Assembly (NCBI GenBank): GCA_023474015.1
Contig: JAMCYN010000098.1
Span: 40,060-104,059, forward strand
Direction of reading: 5' to 3'
DNA: 64,000 nucleotides
From: Armatimonadota bacterium
GTDB taxonomy: Bacteria > Armatimonadota > UBA5829
Of the stretch, positions 9,754-19,169 are shown piece after piece. The notes beneath the pieces are model-generated. The model was given only the letters and a program-made list of their open reading frames with translations, was not told the DNA's origin and did no database searches. Each line of letters starts with the position of its first letter. Position 1 is the first letter of the stretch. The position numbers and the translations under genes are program-made.

Positions 9754-10662
9754 TTGAAACACAACGAAGTATTGATCGAAAAAATAGCGGCGCTCAAGCA
9801 CCAGCGTGGGGCGGTGATACTTGCGCATAACTATCAGCTCCCCGAGGTGCAGGACATCGCCGATTTTACGGGCGACTCGCTCGAGCTCTCGCGCAAGGCC
9901 GCGGAGACGGACGCCCGGGTGATTGTCTTCTGCGGCGTGCATTTCATGGCGGAGACGGCGAAGATACTCTCGCCCGACAAGACCGTGCTCATCCCTGACA
10001 TACACGCGGGCTGCCCGATGGCGGACATGATCAACGCCGAGCAGCTCAGGGAGTTCAAGAAGCTGCACCCCGGCCTGCCGGTCGTCGCCTATGTCAACAC
10101 CAGCGCCGAGGTCAAGGCCGAGAGCGATATCTGCTGCACGTCGGCCAACGCGGTGCGGGTCGTCGAGTCGATGGACGCGGATGAGATACTTTTCGTGCCG
10201 GACAAGTCGCTGGGGGCATACGTCGCCTCGAAGACGAGCAAGAAGATCATCGCCTACTGCGGCTTCTGCCCGACGCACCACCGCATCCTCGCCCAGGATG
10301 TGATCAAAACCAAGCGCGAGCACCCCGACGCGCTCATCGTCGCCCACCCCGAGTGCACCATGGACGCAATTAGGCTGGCGGATGCTGTCGAAAGCACGTC
10401 AGGTATGATAAGATATGTGAAGGCAAGCAGCGCGCGCGAGTTCATAATGTGCACCGAGCGAGGCATTCTGCACAGGCTGAAGAAGGACAACCCTGACAAG
10501 GTCTTCTACAACCCAAGCCCGCTCAATATTTGCCCGAATATGAAAAAGATCACGCTTGAGAAAGTCCTGTGGAGCTTGGAGGACATGCAATATCGCGTCG
10601 AGTTGCCCCAGGAGATGATCGAGAAAGCGCGCGCGGCCATTGAAGGGATGATTGCGATATGA
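9754..10662 (+). CDS. nadA: Quinolinate synthase
   Basis: Iron-sulfur enzyme that condenses iminoaspartate with dihydroxyacetone phosphate to quinolinate. The N-terminal VILAHNYQ and conserved cysteines (CCTSAN, FCPTHH, HPECT) that bind the [4Fe-4S] cluster are present; the length of 302 residues is typical. A TTG start at 9754 is the only plausible start for the family N-terminus; the upstream GGTGG is weak. It overlaps nadC by four bases. No nadB is seen next to it. Confidence 0.95.
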   Translation: MKHNEVLIEKIAALKHQRGAVILAHNYQLPEVQDIADFTGDSLELSRKAAETDARVIVFCGVHFMAETAKILSPDKTVLIPDIHAGCPMADMINAEQLREFKKLHPGLPVVAYVNTSAEVKAESDICCTSANAVRVVESMDADEILFVPDKSLGAYVASKTSKKIIAYCGFCPTHHRILAQDVIKTKREHPDALIVAHPECTMDAIRLADAVESTSGMIRYVKASSAREFIMCTERGILHRLKKDNPDKVFYNPSPLNICPNMKKITLEKVLWSLEDMQYRVELPQEMIEKARAAIEGMIAI

Positions 10663-11498
10663 TCACTCTGGATCCGATTTACCTGGAATCGATCGCGAAA
10701 ATGGCGCTCATGGAGGACATCGGCGGGGGCGACATCACGACCATGCTCACCGTATCCGAGTCCGAGGAGTGCCGGGCCATCATCAGCGCGAAAGAAGTGG
10801 GCATAGTCGCGGGTGTGGACGTGGCAAACGCCGTGTTCGACGCGCTGGACGGCGATGTCTCGTTTCGGGCGTCGGTCGCCGACGGAATGAATCTCAGCGT
10901 GGGAGAGGAGATCGCGCTGGTGATCGGCCTTGCGAGAAACATCCTCACGGCTGAGCGCGTCGCCCTCAATTTCCTTCAGCGCATGTCCGGCATCGCGACC
11001 CTGACGGCGAAATACGTCTCCCTCGTCTCACACACAAAGGCGCGAATCGTCGACACGCGCAAGACCACTCCCGGCCTGCGACGGCTCGAGAAGTATTCCG
11101 TGGTGATCGGCGGCGGCCACAACCATCGCTTCGGTCTTTCCGATGGCATCCTCATCAAGGACAACCACATCACCGCCGCCGGTGGGCTGACCGCCGCCAT
11201 CAAGTCAGCTAAGCGATTCGCCCCGCACACGCTCAAGATCGAGGTCGAAGTTATATCCCTGGACCAGCTAGACGAGGCAATAAACGCTGGGGCTGAGGCG
11301 ATCTTGCTCGACAATATGTCGCTTGAGATGATGCGCCAGGCGGTGGAGTTCGCAAGTGGCAGGGTCCAGTTGGAGGCATCGGGGGGAGTCAGCGAGGATA
11401 CGGTCAAGGACATCGCGGAGACCGGCGTGGACCTGATCTCCGTAGGCGCGCTCACTCACTCCGCCCCCGCGCTGGATATCAGCATGAACTTTACGTAG
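10659..11498 (+). CDS. nadC: Nicotinate-nucleotide pyrophosphorylase (carboxylating)
   Basis: Converts quinolinate and PRPP to nicotinate mononucleotide. The family segments ERVALNFLQRMSGIAT, DTRKTTPGLR and the C-terminal LEASGGV barrel motif are clear. Length is 279 residues. The ATG overlaps the nadA stop as ATGA, so the two consecutive NAD-synthesis steps are translated together. Confidence 0.96.
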   Translation: MITLDPIYLESIAKMALMEDIGGGDITTMLTVSESEECRAIISAKEVGIVAGVDVANAVFDALDGDVSFRASVADGMNLSVGEEIALVIGLARNILTAERVALNFLQRMSGIATLTAKYVSLVSHTKARIVDTRKTTPGLRRLEKYSVVIGGGHNHRFGLSDGILIKDNHITAAGGLTAAIKSAKRFAPHTLKIEVEVISLDQLDEAINAGAEAILLDNMSLEMMRQAVEFASGRVQLEASGGVSEDTVKDIAETGVDLISVGALTHSAPALDISMNFT

Positions 11499-11508
11499 CG
11501 CGAGGGGA

Positions 11509-11591
11509 ATTGCAGATTGATGATTGCAGATTGCAGAATGAAGGGACCTATAACCCTAGGTCAATCTGCAATCTGCAATCTACAATATCCC
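11509..11591. repeat. Snap-back heptamer element (ATTGCAG)
   Basis: The left arm is ATTGCAG, ATTGATG, ATTGCAG, ATTGCAG, AATGAAG in exact 7-base phase. A core GGACC...AGGT follows, and the right arm is CAATCTG, CAATCTG, CAATCTA, CAATATC. The arms are reverse complements, so the whole gap between nadC and birA can fold as one hairpin. Confidence 0.85.
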
Positions 11592-11614
11592 TTTCTTCGT
11601 GTCATGGGTAAAAA

Positions 11615-12346
11615 ATGCCTCAAATAGTCTACCTGGATGAAGTCGGCTCGACTAACGACGTCGCCTTGGACCTTGCGCGGCGGGGGGAGCCTGAGGGAAC
11701 CGTCGTCGCCGCCGGTCGGCAGCTTGCGGGCCGGGGGCGGCGCGGACGCGAGTGGTGGGACGAGCCCGGCGCCAGCGTGCTGATGAGCGTTCTGCTGTAT
11801 CCGCGCCTTGCCGACGCCCCCAGGCTCGCGTTCGTGGCATCGGTGGCGGTGGCTGAGTGTATTAAGGAGATGTTCGGGCTGGAGGTCTCGCTCAAGTGGC
11901 CCAACGATGTGCTTGTCGGTGACAAGAAGCTCGGTGGGATACTGGTCGAGACCGCGCCCGTGGGAGACCGCACCGCCGCCGTAGTCGGCATCGGGATCAA
12001 TGTCGCCCAGCGCACGTTCCCCGTCGAGATCGCCGATACCGCGACCTCCATCGCCCTGGAATGCGAAGCCGTGCCCGATCTGGCAACTCTCACAGAACGC
12101 CTTGCCGAGAGCTTAATGGGCAATTACTCTCGATTTCTTGCCCATGGATTCGAGGAAATTACGGCCCATTGGCGGAAGTATATGTGGGGCGTGGGCTTAG
12201 GCGTTCAGATCAGCGCGGAGGGCGGCCTCATCGATGGGGTGATACAAGGCGTGGACGACGGCGGCGCGCTCGTGATGCGTGATACATCCGGCGCGATCAG
12301 GGTAATCCACGCAGCGGATACGATCAAGACTAGCGTGCGCCATTGA
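11615..12346 (+). CDS. birA: Biotin--[acetyl-CoA-carboxylase] ligase, short form
   Basis: Attaches biotin to carboxyl carrier protein. The catalytic domain starts at once with DEVGSTNDVA and contains the biotin-loop GRGRRGREW and the KWPNDV motif, followed by a small C-terminal SH3-like domain. At 243 residues it lacks the N-terminal HTH repressor domain of E. coli BirA, so it should be an enzyme only. The start at 11615 lies just after a heptamer palindrome and has no clear Shine-Dalgarno. Confidence 0.93.
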   Translation: MPQIVYLDEVGSTNDVALDLARRGEPEGTVVAAGRQLAGRGRRGREWWDEPGASVLMSVLLYPRLADAPRLAFVASVAVAECIKEMFGLEVSLKWPNDVLVGDKKLGGILVETAPVGDRTAAVVGIGINVAQRTFPVEIADTATSIALECEAVPDLATLTERLAESLMGNYSRFLAHGFEEITAHWRKYMWGVGLGVQISAEGGLIDGVIQGVDDGGALVMRDTSGAIRVIHAADTIKTSVRH

Positions 12347-12402
12347 GGTAGGCTTCGGCTCCTTCGGAACCGAAGCAACTTTGGAACTGAGGTTGAAAGT
12401 AG

Positions 12403-13641
12403 ATGGGAAATATGAAAGCGATCCTCCTTATAGCCGACGGCCTGGGCGACCGGCCAATCAAGGAACTTGGGGACAAAACCCCGCTTGAAGTGGCCGAAAA
12501 GCCGAATTTGGACCGTCTTGCAAAAGAAGGAGAATGCGGGCTGATGGACCCAATAGCGCCGGGGGTCAGGGCCGGCAGCGATACATCGCACCTCGCGATT
12601 CTGGGCTACGATCCCTACAAATACTATACCGGGCGCGGGCCGTTCGAGGCGGCGGGCATCGGCATGGACGTGCGCAAGGGCGACATCGCGTTCCGCTGCA
12701 ACTTCTCGACAGTCGATGATAATATGGTCATTACCGACCGCCGCGCGGGCCGCATCACCGGTGGCACCGACCAGCTTGCCGCTGCCGTAAATGGCATGAA
12801 AATCGACGGCATAGGGGTTCTCTTCAAGGAATCCGTCGCGCACAGGGGCGCTCTGATTCTCAGGGCCGCCGATCTGGGGGCCAATATCACCGACACAGAT
12901 CCTCACCACGAAGGAGCAGCGGTCCTAAAGAGCGAGGCCATCGACCCGAACGATCCCGCCAGCGCCAGGACCGCCGCCGCAGTGAACGAGTTCGTGCGCA
13001 GGTCTTATGAGATACTCAAGCACCATCCCGTCAATAGAGAGCGAATCGCTCAGGGCCTTAACCCGGCCAATATCATCCTGCCGCGTGGAGGAGGTATCGG
13101 GCCGAATATCGAAAGTTTCGAGTCCGAGCATGGGCTGAAGGCGGCGTGTGTGGCCGAGACGGGCCTTATCAACGGCGTCGCGCGATACGTCGGGATGGAT
13201 ATCACCGAGGTTTCAGGAGCCACCGGCGGGCAGGATTCCAATCTAATCAATATGGCGAAGGCGATTGTCGAACAGCTCGCGACTCACGATTTCGTGTTGT
13301 GCAACGTCAAGGGCGCCGATCTCGGCGGCCACGACAACAACCCCCAGGCGAAGATCGATATGATCGCCAAACTCGACGAGATGGTCGGTTATCTTCTATC
13401 GAATATAGGCGATGGCACCTACCTGGCGCTGACCGCCGATCATTCTACCCCGTGCGCCATAATGGACCACTCGGGCGATCCTGTGCCGATTGTATTTCAC
13501 GGCGAGGGCGTGCGCACGGACAGGTGCGAGCGCTTTGACGAGCGATCCGTAACAGCCGGCGGCCTGGGCAGGATTCGGGGAATTGACGTTGTCAAGATTC
13601 TAACCCAGCTTATGAATGTGCAACAGAAGTTCGGAGCGTAA
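12403..13641 (+). CDS. apgM: Cofactor-independent phosphoglycerate mutase, archaeal type (ApgM)
   Basis: Interconverts 3- and 2-phosphoglycerate in glycolysis. An alkaline-phosphatase-fold metalloenzyme of 412 residues, with the N-terminal ILLIADGLGDRP metal motif, a GSDTSHLAILGYDP segment that carries the nucleophile region, and C-terminal TADHSTP and GDPVPI motifs. It is of the ApgM rather than GpmI type. Start is ATG at 12403, with an in-frame ATG at 12412 as alternative. Gaps on both sides separate it from its neighbours. Confidence 0.93.
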   Translation: MGNMKAILLIADGLGDRPIKELGDKTPLEVAEKPNLDRLAKEGECGLMDPIAPGVRAGSDTSHLAILGYDPYKYYTGRGPFEAAGIGMDVRKGDIAFRCNFSTVDDNMVITDRRAGRITGGTDQLAAAVNGMKIDGIGVLFKESVAHRGALILRAADLGANITDTDPHHEGAAVLKSEAIDPNDPASARTAAAVNEFVRRSYEILKHHPVNRERIAQGLNPANIILPRGGGIGPNIESFESEHGLKAACVAETGLINGVARYVGMDITEVSGATGGQDSNLINMAKAIVEQLATHDFVLCNVKGADLGGHDNNPQAKIDMIAKLDEMVGYLLSNIGDGTYLALTADHSTPCAIMDHSGDPVPIVFHGEGVRTDRCERFDERSVTAGGLGRIRGIDVVKILTQLMNVQQKFGA

Positions 13642-13650
13642 GAGAAGGGA

Positions 13651-13740
13651 AATGCAGAATGCAGATTGCAGAATGCAGAATGAAGGGACCTTGCATCGGT
13701 AGGTTATTCTGCATTCTGCACTCATCATTCTGCATTCTTC
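13651..13740. repeat. Snap-back heptamer element (AATGCAG)
   Basis: Left arm AATGCAG, AATGCAG, ATTGCAG, AATGCAG, AATGAAG; core GGACCTTGCATCGGTAGGT; right arm ATTCTGC, ATTCTGC, ACTCATC, ATTCTGC, ATTCTTC. The core GAAGGGACC is shared with the elements at 11509 and 28084. Confidence 0.9.
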
Positions 13741-13761
13741 CGTCATATTTGGTGAGGAAGC

Positions 13762-15240
13762 ATGGCAAAAAATTCCAAGTTTCTAGCGTTTGATTTCGGC
13801 GCAGAGAGCGGGCGCGCGCTGCTCGGCATTATAGAGGGTGGCAGGCTGCGGCTGGAAGAGATTCACAGGTTCTCCAACGGTCCGGTCTCCACGCTCGGCC
13901 ACCTGCACTGGGATGTCTTGCGGCAGTTTCAGGATGTCAAGACCGGGCTAAAGCTCGCGCTCCAGCAGACCGGCGGCGCAATCGATGGGATAGGCGTCGA
14001 CACATGGGGCGTTGATTTCGGACTGTTGGGTGAGGACGGCGAACTGCTCGGCAACCCGTTCCACTATCGCGACAGCCGCACCGACGGGATGATGGACGAG
14101 GTCTTCGGCATCGTCCCGCGCGAGCAGGTCTACGAATCCACCGGCATTCAGTTTATGCAGCTTAACACGCTCTACCAACTATACTCGATGGTAAAGAGCG
14201 GCTCCACCGCGCTCAAATCCGCCGCCACGCTGCTGTTCATGCCGAATTTGTTCAATTACTGGCTCACCGGCGTGAAGGCAAGCGAGTTCTCTATCGCCAC
14301 GACTTCGCAGTGCTACGACCCGCGCAAGGGCGACTGGGCCTGGGGTATGCTGACCAAGCTCGGGATCCCGACTCATATTTTCCCCGCAATCGCTCAGCCG
14401 GGCGCGACTGTCGGGCCGCTTGCGAAGAGCTTGGTCAACGAGTTCGGAATGGGGGATGGGGTTTCGGTCATTGCCCCGGCCACACACGACACCGGCTGCG
14501 CGGTCGCTGCGGTCCCGGCTGCGGGTGATGATCACGCCTATCTGAGCTCAGGAACGTGGTCGCTTATGGGCGCCGAGCTCGATCAGCCACTGATCAACAA
14601 CAAAGCAATGGGGAGAAGCTTCACGAACGAAGGCGGGGTCGGCGGCAAGATCAGGTTCCTGCACAACATTATGGGCCTGTGGATCGTGCAGGAGTGCAGG
14701 CGCACATGGCTGGCCGCGGGCGAAGATCTCTCCTATGCGGAACTGACGGCAATGGCGGGTGAGGCCGAGGGGTTCGTATCGGTGATCGACCCCAACGCGT
14801 CAGTTTTTCTCACCCCCGGCAACATGCCCGAGCGCATCCGGGAGTTCTGCCGACAGACCGATCAGCACGTTCCCGAATCCAAGGGTGAGATCGTGCGCTG
14901 CGCGCTCGACAGCCTCGCCCTCGCATATCGTGCCACGATTGAGGACCTCGACGACCTCCTGGGCCGTCGTCTTCAGCGAATACACATAGTCGGCGGAGGC
15001 ACTCAGAACACGCTTCTCTCACAGCTTACAGCGGATACGACAGGCACAACGGTCATCGCCGGCCCGGTCGAGGCAACAGCCATCGGCAACGTTCTGACGC
15101 AAGCCATCGGGAAGGGCCACGTGAAAGACCTCGTTGAGGCCAAGGAGATCGTGCGGAACTCGTTTGAGCTGGTGACGTATCAGCCTAGAGAGGCCGCTGC
15201 TATAGATAAGGCATACGGAGTGTTCAAGCAGGTCTGCTGA
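13762..15240 (+). CDS. rhaB: Rhamnulokinase (FGGY family)
   Basis: FGGY-family sugar kinase of 492 residues that phosphorylates L-rhamnulose. The N-terminal FDFGAESGRALLG phosphate-binding loop, GVDTWGVDFGLL and the C-terminal HIVGGGTQNTLL adenosine motif match RhaB better than glycerol or xylulose kinases. GTGAGGAAGC gives a strong ribosome-binding site. No rhaA, rhaD or regulator is adjacent, so the gene is a singleton here and the sugar assignment rests on similarity alone. Confidence 0.88.
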   Translation: MAKNSKFLAFDFGAESGRALLGIIEGGRLRLEEIHRFSNGPVSTLGHLHWDVLRQFQDVKTGLKLALQQTGGAIDGIGVDTWGVDFGLLGEDGELLGNPFHYRDSRTDGMMDEVFGIVPREQVYESTGIQFMQLNTLYQLYSMVKSGSTALKSAATLLFMPNLFNYWLTGVKASEFSIATTSQCYDPRKGDWAWGMLTKLGIPTHIFPAIAQPGATVGPLAKSLVNEFGMGDGVSVIAPATHDTGCAVAAVPAAGDDHAYLSSGTWSLMGAELDQPLINNKAMGRSFTNEGGVGGKIRFLHNIMGLWIVQECRRTWLAAGEDLSYAELTAMAGEAEGFVSVIDPNASVFLTPGNMPERIREFCRQTDQHVPESKGEIVRCALDSLALAYRATIEDLDDLLGRRLQRIHIVGGGTQNTLLSQLTADTTGTTVIAGPVEATAIGNVLTQAIGKGHVKDLVEAKEIVRNSFELVTYQPREAAAIDKAYGVFKQVC

Positions 15241-15261
15241 CACAACTGCTCTCGCAATGAC

Positions 15262-15285
15262 GACAGTCCGGTCCTCCGGACTGTC
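15262..15285 (+). terminator. Hairpin after rhaB
   Basis: Perfect 10-base arms GACAGTCCGG and CCGGACTGTC around a TCCT loop, 22 bases after the rhaB stop. The following sequence is not T-rich, so factor-independent termination is uncertain. Confidence 0.5.
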
Positions 15286-15290
15286 AAACT

Positions 15291-15325
15291 TTCAATTCGC
15301 AATCCAATATTTCCAATCCCCAATC
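15291..15325. repeat. Heptamer array (NNCAATC)
   Basis: TTCAATT, CGCAATC, CAATATT, TCCAATC, CCCAATC in exact 7-base phase. Here only one arm is evident. The rest of 15326-15532 holds no gene I can support. Confidence 0.65.
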
Positions 15326-15532
15326 TCCTTCCGCACTTCAGCTTGTTTGACTTCCTTGTTATGTTTTTCAACAGGGCTGACATTAGCACGCTCCGACTGT
15401 TTCCCTAACCGGTACATGTGGGTATCTCCATCGCGGATACTTCTGTATCTGTGACAATTCCGGCATAGCTCGACAAATGATTGGCAATTTGAATTAATGT
15501 CGAGATACAACCTTTTGGGAGGGGGTGACCTC

Positions 15533-15871
15533 ATGGCCGAGGAGAAACCTGGACCTCGCCGCGGCTCGACGGGCGCCAGAAAGATCGCCGAGGCGCACCG
15601 GGGTTCGCACGAGCACGATTTATCAGGTGGTTTTGCCGCCAATCCCCAGCTGGCCAAAGAGGCCGGGCGCAAAGGTGGCGAAGCTGTAAAACGCAAGTAT
15701 GGGCCGCAGTTCTACCGGGAAATCGGCAAGAAAGGCGGTGAAACTGTCAAACAAGAGCGCGGGTCCGAGTTTTATGCGGAAATCGGCCGGCGCGGAGGCG
15801 AAATGCGAAGCTCTCGAATGAAAGAGAGACTAGCGGAAGAAGGCAAAGAACAGAAACAGTCCAAAAAATAG
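15533..15871 (+). CDS. KGG-repeat general stress protein (GsiB / con-10 type)
   Basis: A very hydrophilic 112-residue protein with three (K/R)GG repeats about 20 residues apart (AGRKGGEAV, IGKKGGETV, IGRRGGEM), the stress-induced KGG motif of B. subtilis GsiB and fungal con-10. Such proteins accumulate on drying, starvation or heat and are thought to protect cell contents without enzymatic activity. ATG at 15533 is chosen because GGGAGGGGGTGA lies just upstream. It is monocistronic, with a terminator at 15910. Confidence 0.85.
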   Translation: MAEEKPGPRRGSTGARKIAEAHRGSHEHDLSGGFAANPQLAKEAGRKGGEAVKRKYGPQFYREIGKKGGETVKQERGSEFYAEIGRRGGEMRSSRMKERLAEEGKEQKQSKK

Positions 15872-15909
15872 CGAACTTCCGGCCTGTGTATATGCCTCAA
15901 GTAGTGTGC

Positions 15910-15937
15910 GAGCGCGTCGGTTAAGCCCGGCGCGCTC
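15910..15937. terminator. Bidirectional terminator between convergent genes
   Basis: GAGCGCG and CGCGCTC arms with an inner CGG/CCG pairing, located between the KGG gene (plus) and the MFS gene (minus), which converge here. Confidence 0.6.
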
Positions 15938-15938
15938 C

Positions 15939-17156
15939 TCATTTGCCCACTCGGTCTGTTGGCACATCATAATTCCTTATGCCGGCGACCTGGACAATAT
16001 AGCTGAACAACACCAGCGCGGCCGCTGCCAGAAACAACTGCTTCATCGACATAACGTGACCGTCCACCAGAGCCGCCCCCACGACCGGCCCGACAATCCC
16101 CCGAATAGCGAGCAGGCTGGCGAATATCGCCTGGTAGTGCGTGATCTGATCGTCCGGAGCGTAGTGCAATATGCCGGTAAAATACGATAGATCAAGTCCT
16201 GAGCTAACCCATCCCATTAACGCCATCGCCGGAAGCAGCATCCACGCCTGGGACGACACGCAATAGAACAGCGGAACCAGCCCCAGGAACAGCGCGTTGA
16301 TTGCGACCACCTCCACCGGTTTCTTGCGGTCTACGTGGTGACCCCAGTAGAAGTAGCCGTACGTTGCCACGGCCTGAGTCAGCACTGAATAGATACCAGC
16401 CCACCGGGTGTCCACGCCCAGGACATCGACCTGGAATATCGCGCTGATCGGGAGTATCATGTATAGCGCCCCGCCGGATATGAACGTGCCCGCGCAGAAC
16501 CATCGAAATCCCCCGTCTTCTTTCAGAATCTGAAAGGCGCTCCGCGTAAGCTCACCCATGGAGAGGTTCGAATCGCCGGAATCATCACTCACGGGAATGG
16601 CGTTGAACACAAGCGCCGAAGCGATCCCAAACAAGCCCGCGATTGGAAAAACGTAGCGGTAGCTGACGAGATGCAGAAGAGGTCCGGCGATCCCGCTTAC
16701 GATGATCATCGCGAACATAATGCCGACCCGCGCGTAGCCCATCAAGCGCCCGCGGTCGCCGTCGGGATAAATCTCCTTCATTAGGGCGGAGTATGCCGGT
16801 CCCGCGATCGAACATATCACCCAAAACATCGCTATGATAGCAACGAATGAGTGCGCCGTATTCGCGAACAGCATGGCGATCAGCAACGCGCGGCCCACGA
16901 TCCACGCCCACGTCGCAAACGGCATCTTGGGCCGCCCCGCCATCAGGCTTACCCAGATAATCGACAGTACCCCGCCCGCCACAGGAGCCATCGTGATGAT
17001 GCTGATCTCCAGCGCGCTCGCCCTGAGCTGCTCCCTCGCGATCACGGCGAAGAACGGGCCGGTCAGCCCAAACGTCACCGCGAATAATATTCCCGACAGA
17101 ACATCCTTACGATATGCGCCGCGCACCTTCGACGGCACTCTACTAATAAAAAACAC
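15939..17156 (-). CDS. Major facilitator superfamily transporter
   Basis: A 405-residue inner-membrane protein with about 12 hydrophobic segments split by a central loop near residues 190-210, typical of MFS. The loop between the second and third helices carries MAGRPKMP and a later one GDRGRLMGYARV, resembling the MFS loop motif A. The GTG start at 17156 has AGGGG five bases upstream. The substrate cannot be predicted; it lies downstream of serA on the same strand with an 81-base gap. Confidence 0.85.
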   Translation of the reverse strand: MFFISRVPSKVRGAYRKDVLSGILFAVTFGLTGPFFAVIAREQLRASALEISIITMAPVAGGVLSIIWVSLMAGRPKMPFATWAWIVGRALLIAMLFANTAHSFVAIIAMFWVICSIAGPAYSALMKEIYPDGDRGRLMGYARVGIMFAMIIVSGIAGPLLHLVSYRYVFPIAGLFGIASALVFNAIPVSDDSGDSNLSMGELTRSAFQILKEDGGFRWFCAGTFISGGALYMILPISAIFQVDVLGVDTRWAGIYSVLTQAVATYGYFYWGHHVDRKKPVEVVAINALFLGLVPLFYCVSSQAWMLLPAMALMGWVSSGLDLSYFTGILHYAPDDQITHYQAIFASLLAIRGIVGPVVGAALVDGHVMSMKQLFLAAAALVLFSYIVQVAGIRNYDVPTDRVGK

Positions 17157-17237
17157 GGTAACCCCTGAAACACAGGCTCGTCCACAAGTTCGGACGAGCC
17201 CACGTATTTCTTGCTATCAAATCCTGAGTACTTCAGG

Positions 17238-18821
17238 CTACTGCAGCTGCACCTGCTTGACACTGTCTATGCCGGGGATCTTTGCGATGTTCTCTAATAT
17301 GTCGGCGGGAACTTCACTGTCCACGTTGAGCACCATAATTGCCCGCTTGCCGGCGTTCTTGCGGCCGAGGTGCATACTGGCAATGTTGATCTTTCGGTCG
17401 CCCAGCAGCGTCCCCACCTGGCCGATTATACCCGGTTTGTCGGTGTGAGGCGACACAAGGACATAGCCTTCGGGAATCAGATCGATTGGGAACTCGCCCA
17501 TCTTCACCACGCGCATGTCCTTTGCCCCGAATAGCGTGCCGCTCACCTCGTTGACGCCCTTATCGGTAACGACGCTAACGGTCAGCAGCGATGCGTAGTC
17601 GGGCACTTCCCGGGTCTTGCTGTCGACGACCTCGATGCCCCTGGACTTGGCAATGATCGGAGCGTTGACCGGGTTCACCGCCTCGCCCAGCACGGGTCGC
17701 AGCAGGCCGACAAGCACCTGGCGCGTGATCGGACCGGTTTCCACTCCGGCAAGCTCGCCGCTGTATCGGACCTCAATCTTCGACGGCCGCCCCTCGGTGG
17801 TCTGCGCCGCCAGCGACGCCAGACGCTCCGCCAGAGGCAGATACGGCTGCACAGCCGCCAGCACCTCCGGGGACAGCGCGGGCATATTCACCGCCGAGCG
17901 TGCCGACCGCCCCTGGAATACATCCACAATCTGCTCGGCCACATCGATAGCCACGTTCGTCTGGGCCTCCTCGGTGGAAGCGCCAAGATGGGGGGTGGCC
18001 ACAACGTTCGGCAGGTCAAAAAGCTCGCTGGAGAAATCCGGCGGCTCCGTGACATATACATCCAACGCCGCCCCGGCGCACTTTCCACTCTTCAGCGCGG
18101 CAATCAGCGCCGCGTCATCGATGATGCCGCCGCGCGCGCAGTTGACTATCCGCACGCCGTCCTTCATCATAGCAAACTGTTTCGCCGAGATCATCCCCAG
18201 CGTCTCTTTGTTCTTGGGAAGATGGAGCGATATATAATCGGCGCGCTTGTAGCAGTCGTTAAGCTCGACAAGCTCGACCCCCAGCGCGGCGGCGGCGTCC
18301 TTGCCCAGGAACGGATCATACGCGATAACCTTCATCCCGAACGCCTGCATGCGCTTGGCAACTTCCTGACCGATCTTACCAAGCCCAAGGATACCGAGCG
18401 TCTTATTGTAGACCTCGTTGCCGACGTACTTGCTGCGGTTCCATTCTTTCTTGGTCATCGAGCAGTGCGCCTGCGCGATGTTTCTGGAGAGCGCGAGCAC
18501 AAGGCCCACCGCAAGCTCCGCCGCAGCCAGCGTATTCCCTCCGGGGCTGTTGACCACGATCACGCCCTTTTCGGTGGCGACGGGGACATCGACATTATCG
18601 ACCCCCACACCCGCGCGCCCGATGATCTTGAGCTTTTTCGCCGCATCAAGCACCTTGGCCGTCACCTGAGTGCTGCTGCGGATGACCAGCGCGTCGTAGT
18701 CGCCGATAATCTTACACAACTCATCCTCGGAAAGACCGGTGTTGACATCAACCTCCGCCACCGGCTTGAGTATTTCTATCCCTTCCTTCGCCAGCTTGTC
18801 ACTAACCAATACCTTCGGCAT
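17238..18821 (-). CDS. serA: D-3-phosphoglycerate dehydrogenase, long form with ASB and ACT domains
   Basis: First step of serine synthesis from 3-phosphoglycerate. NAD-binding GLGKIGQEV, catalytic-region NCARGGIID and HLGAST motifs are present. At 527 residues it is the long type, with the intervening ASB domain and a C-terminal ACT domain (final ~75 residues) that in other species confers serine sensitivity. AGGAGG lies eight bases before the ATG. It is the first gene of its transcript, downstream of a repeat-filled gap. Confidence 0.97.
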   Translation of the reverse strand: MPKVLVSDKLAKEGIEILKPVAEVDVNTGLSEDELCKIIGDYDALVIRSSTQVTAKVLDAAKKLKIIGRAGVGVDNVDVPVATEKGVIVVNSPGGNTLAAAELAVGLVLALSRNIAQAHCSMTKKEWNRSKYVGNEVYNKTLGILGLGKIGQEVAKRMQAFGMKVIAYDPFLGKDAAAALGVELVELNDCYKRADYISLHLPKNKETLGMISAKQFAMMKDGVRIVNCARGGIIDDAALIAALKSGKCAGAALDVYVTEPPDFSSELFDLPNVVATPHLGASTEEAQTNVAIDVAEQIVDVFQGRSARSAVNMPALSPEVLAAVQPYLPLAERLASLAAQTTEGRPSKIEVRYSGELAGVETGPITRQVLVGLLRPVLGEAVNPVNAPIIAKSRGIEVVDSKTREVPDYASLLTVSVVTDKGVNEVSGTLFGAKDMRVVKMGEFPIDLIPEGYVLVSPHTDKPGIIGQVGTLLGDRKINIASMHLGRKNAGKRAIMVLNVDSEVPADILENIAKIPGIDSVKQVQLQ

Positions 18822-18942
18822 GCCGTAAGCCTCCTGTGATAACCCCGCAAGGTGCCTTCTGAGACTTTCTTAGACAAAGGGACTCACAAACCCTTCCTCG
18901 GCTTTTGAATCGCGAATGACACGAAAGGGAAGGGGATTTTCA

Positions 18943-18974
18943 CCACGAAAGCCCGAAAAGACGAAAACACGAAA
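18943..18974. repeat. Octamer array NNNCGAAA
   Basis: CCACGAAA, GCCCGAAA, AGACGAAA, ACACGAAA in exact 8-base phase, followed by TAGGGAATAG. The same four-unit array lies at 33239-33270, next to another nested palindrome. Confidence 0.85.
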
Positions 18975-18996
18975 TAGGGAATAGATGTAGAGGCAC

Positions 18997-19151
18997 GGTA
19001 CACCGTAGGCCCTGAGTAGCCCAGTAGGAGTTGGCTGCCATTGAGAAGTTTGGTGGGCGTACGAAGGGCCGGGTAAGTCTGCATCAGGGCCTGTACCTTC
19101 GCAATCGCCCTTCGATACGCCCTTTGGGACTACTAGGGCTTACGGGGGTAC
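18997..19151. repeat. Nested palindromic element, copy A
   Basis: The outer arms CCGTAGGCCCTGAGTAGCCC and GGGACTACTAGGGCTTACGG pair with each other. Inside, GGGCGTACGAAGGGC (19055-19069) pairs with GCCCTTCGATACGCCC (19107-19122). Related copies are at 26412, 33307 and 61153. Confidence 0.85.
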
Positions 19152-19169
19152 TACCCCAAGACCAAAGGC

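Larger units (their letters stand above)
18822..19169. other. Gene-free gap with octamer array and nested palindrome
   Basis: Upstream of serA and downstream of the GHL10 gene. It holds the octamer array at 18943-18974 and the palindromic element at 18997-19151. I see no ORF worth keeping; the promoter of serA should lie in the first 60 bases. Confidence 0.7.

Noticed and set aside
13651..13740. Possible CRISPR array because of regular short repeats
   Set aside because: Units are 7 bases with no spacers and the second half is inverted; no cas gene is in the window.
15292..15696. Minus-strand frame with HNH-like words (ELCRNCHRYRS)
   Set aside because: It runs antisense through the strong KGG gene, its C-terminal end is the NNCAATC heptamer array, and only a few residues resemble an HNH finger.
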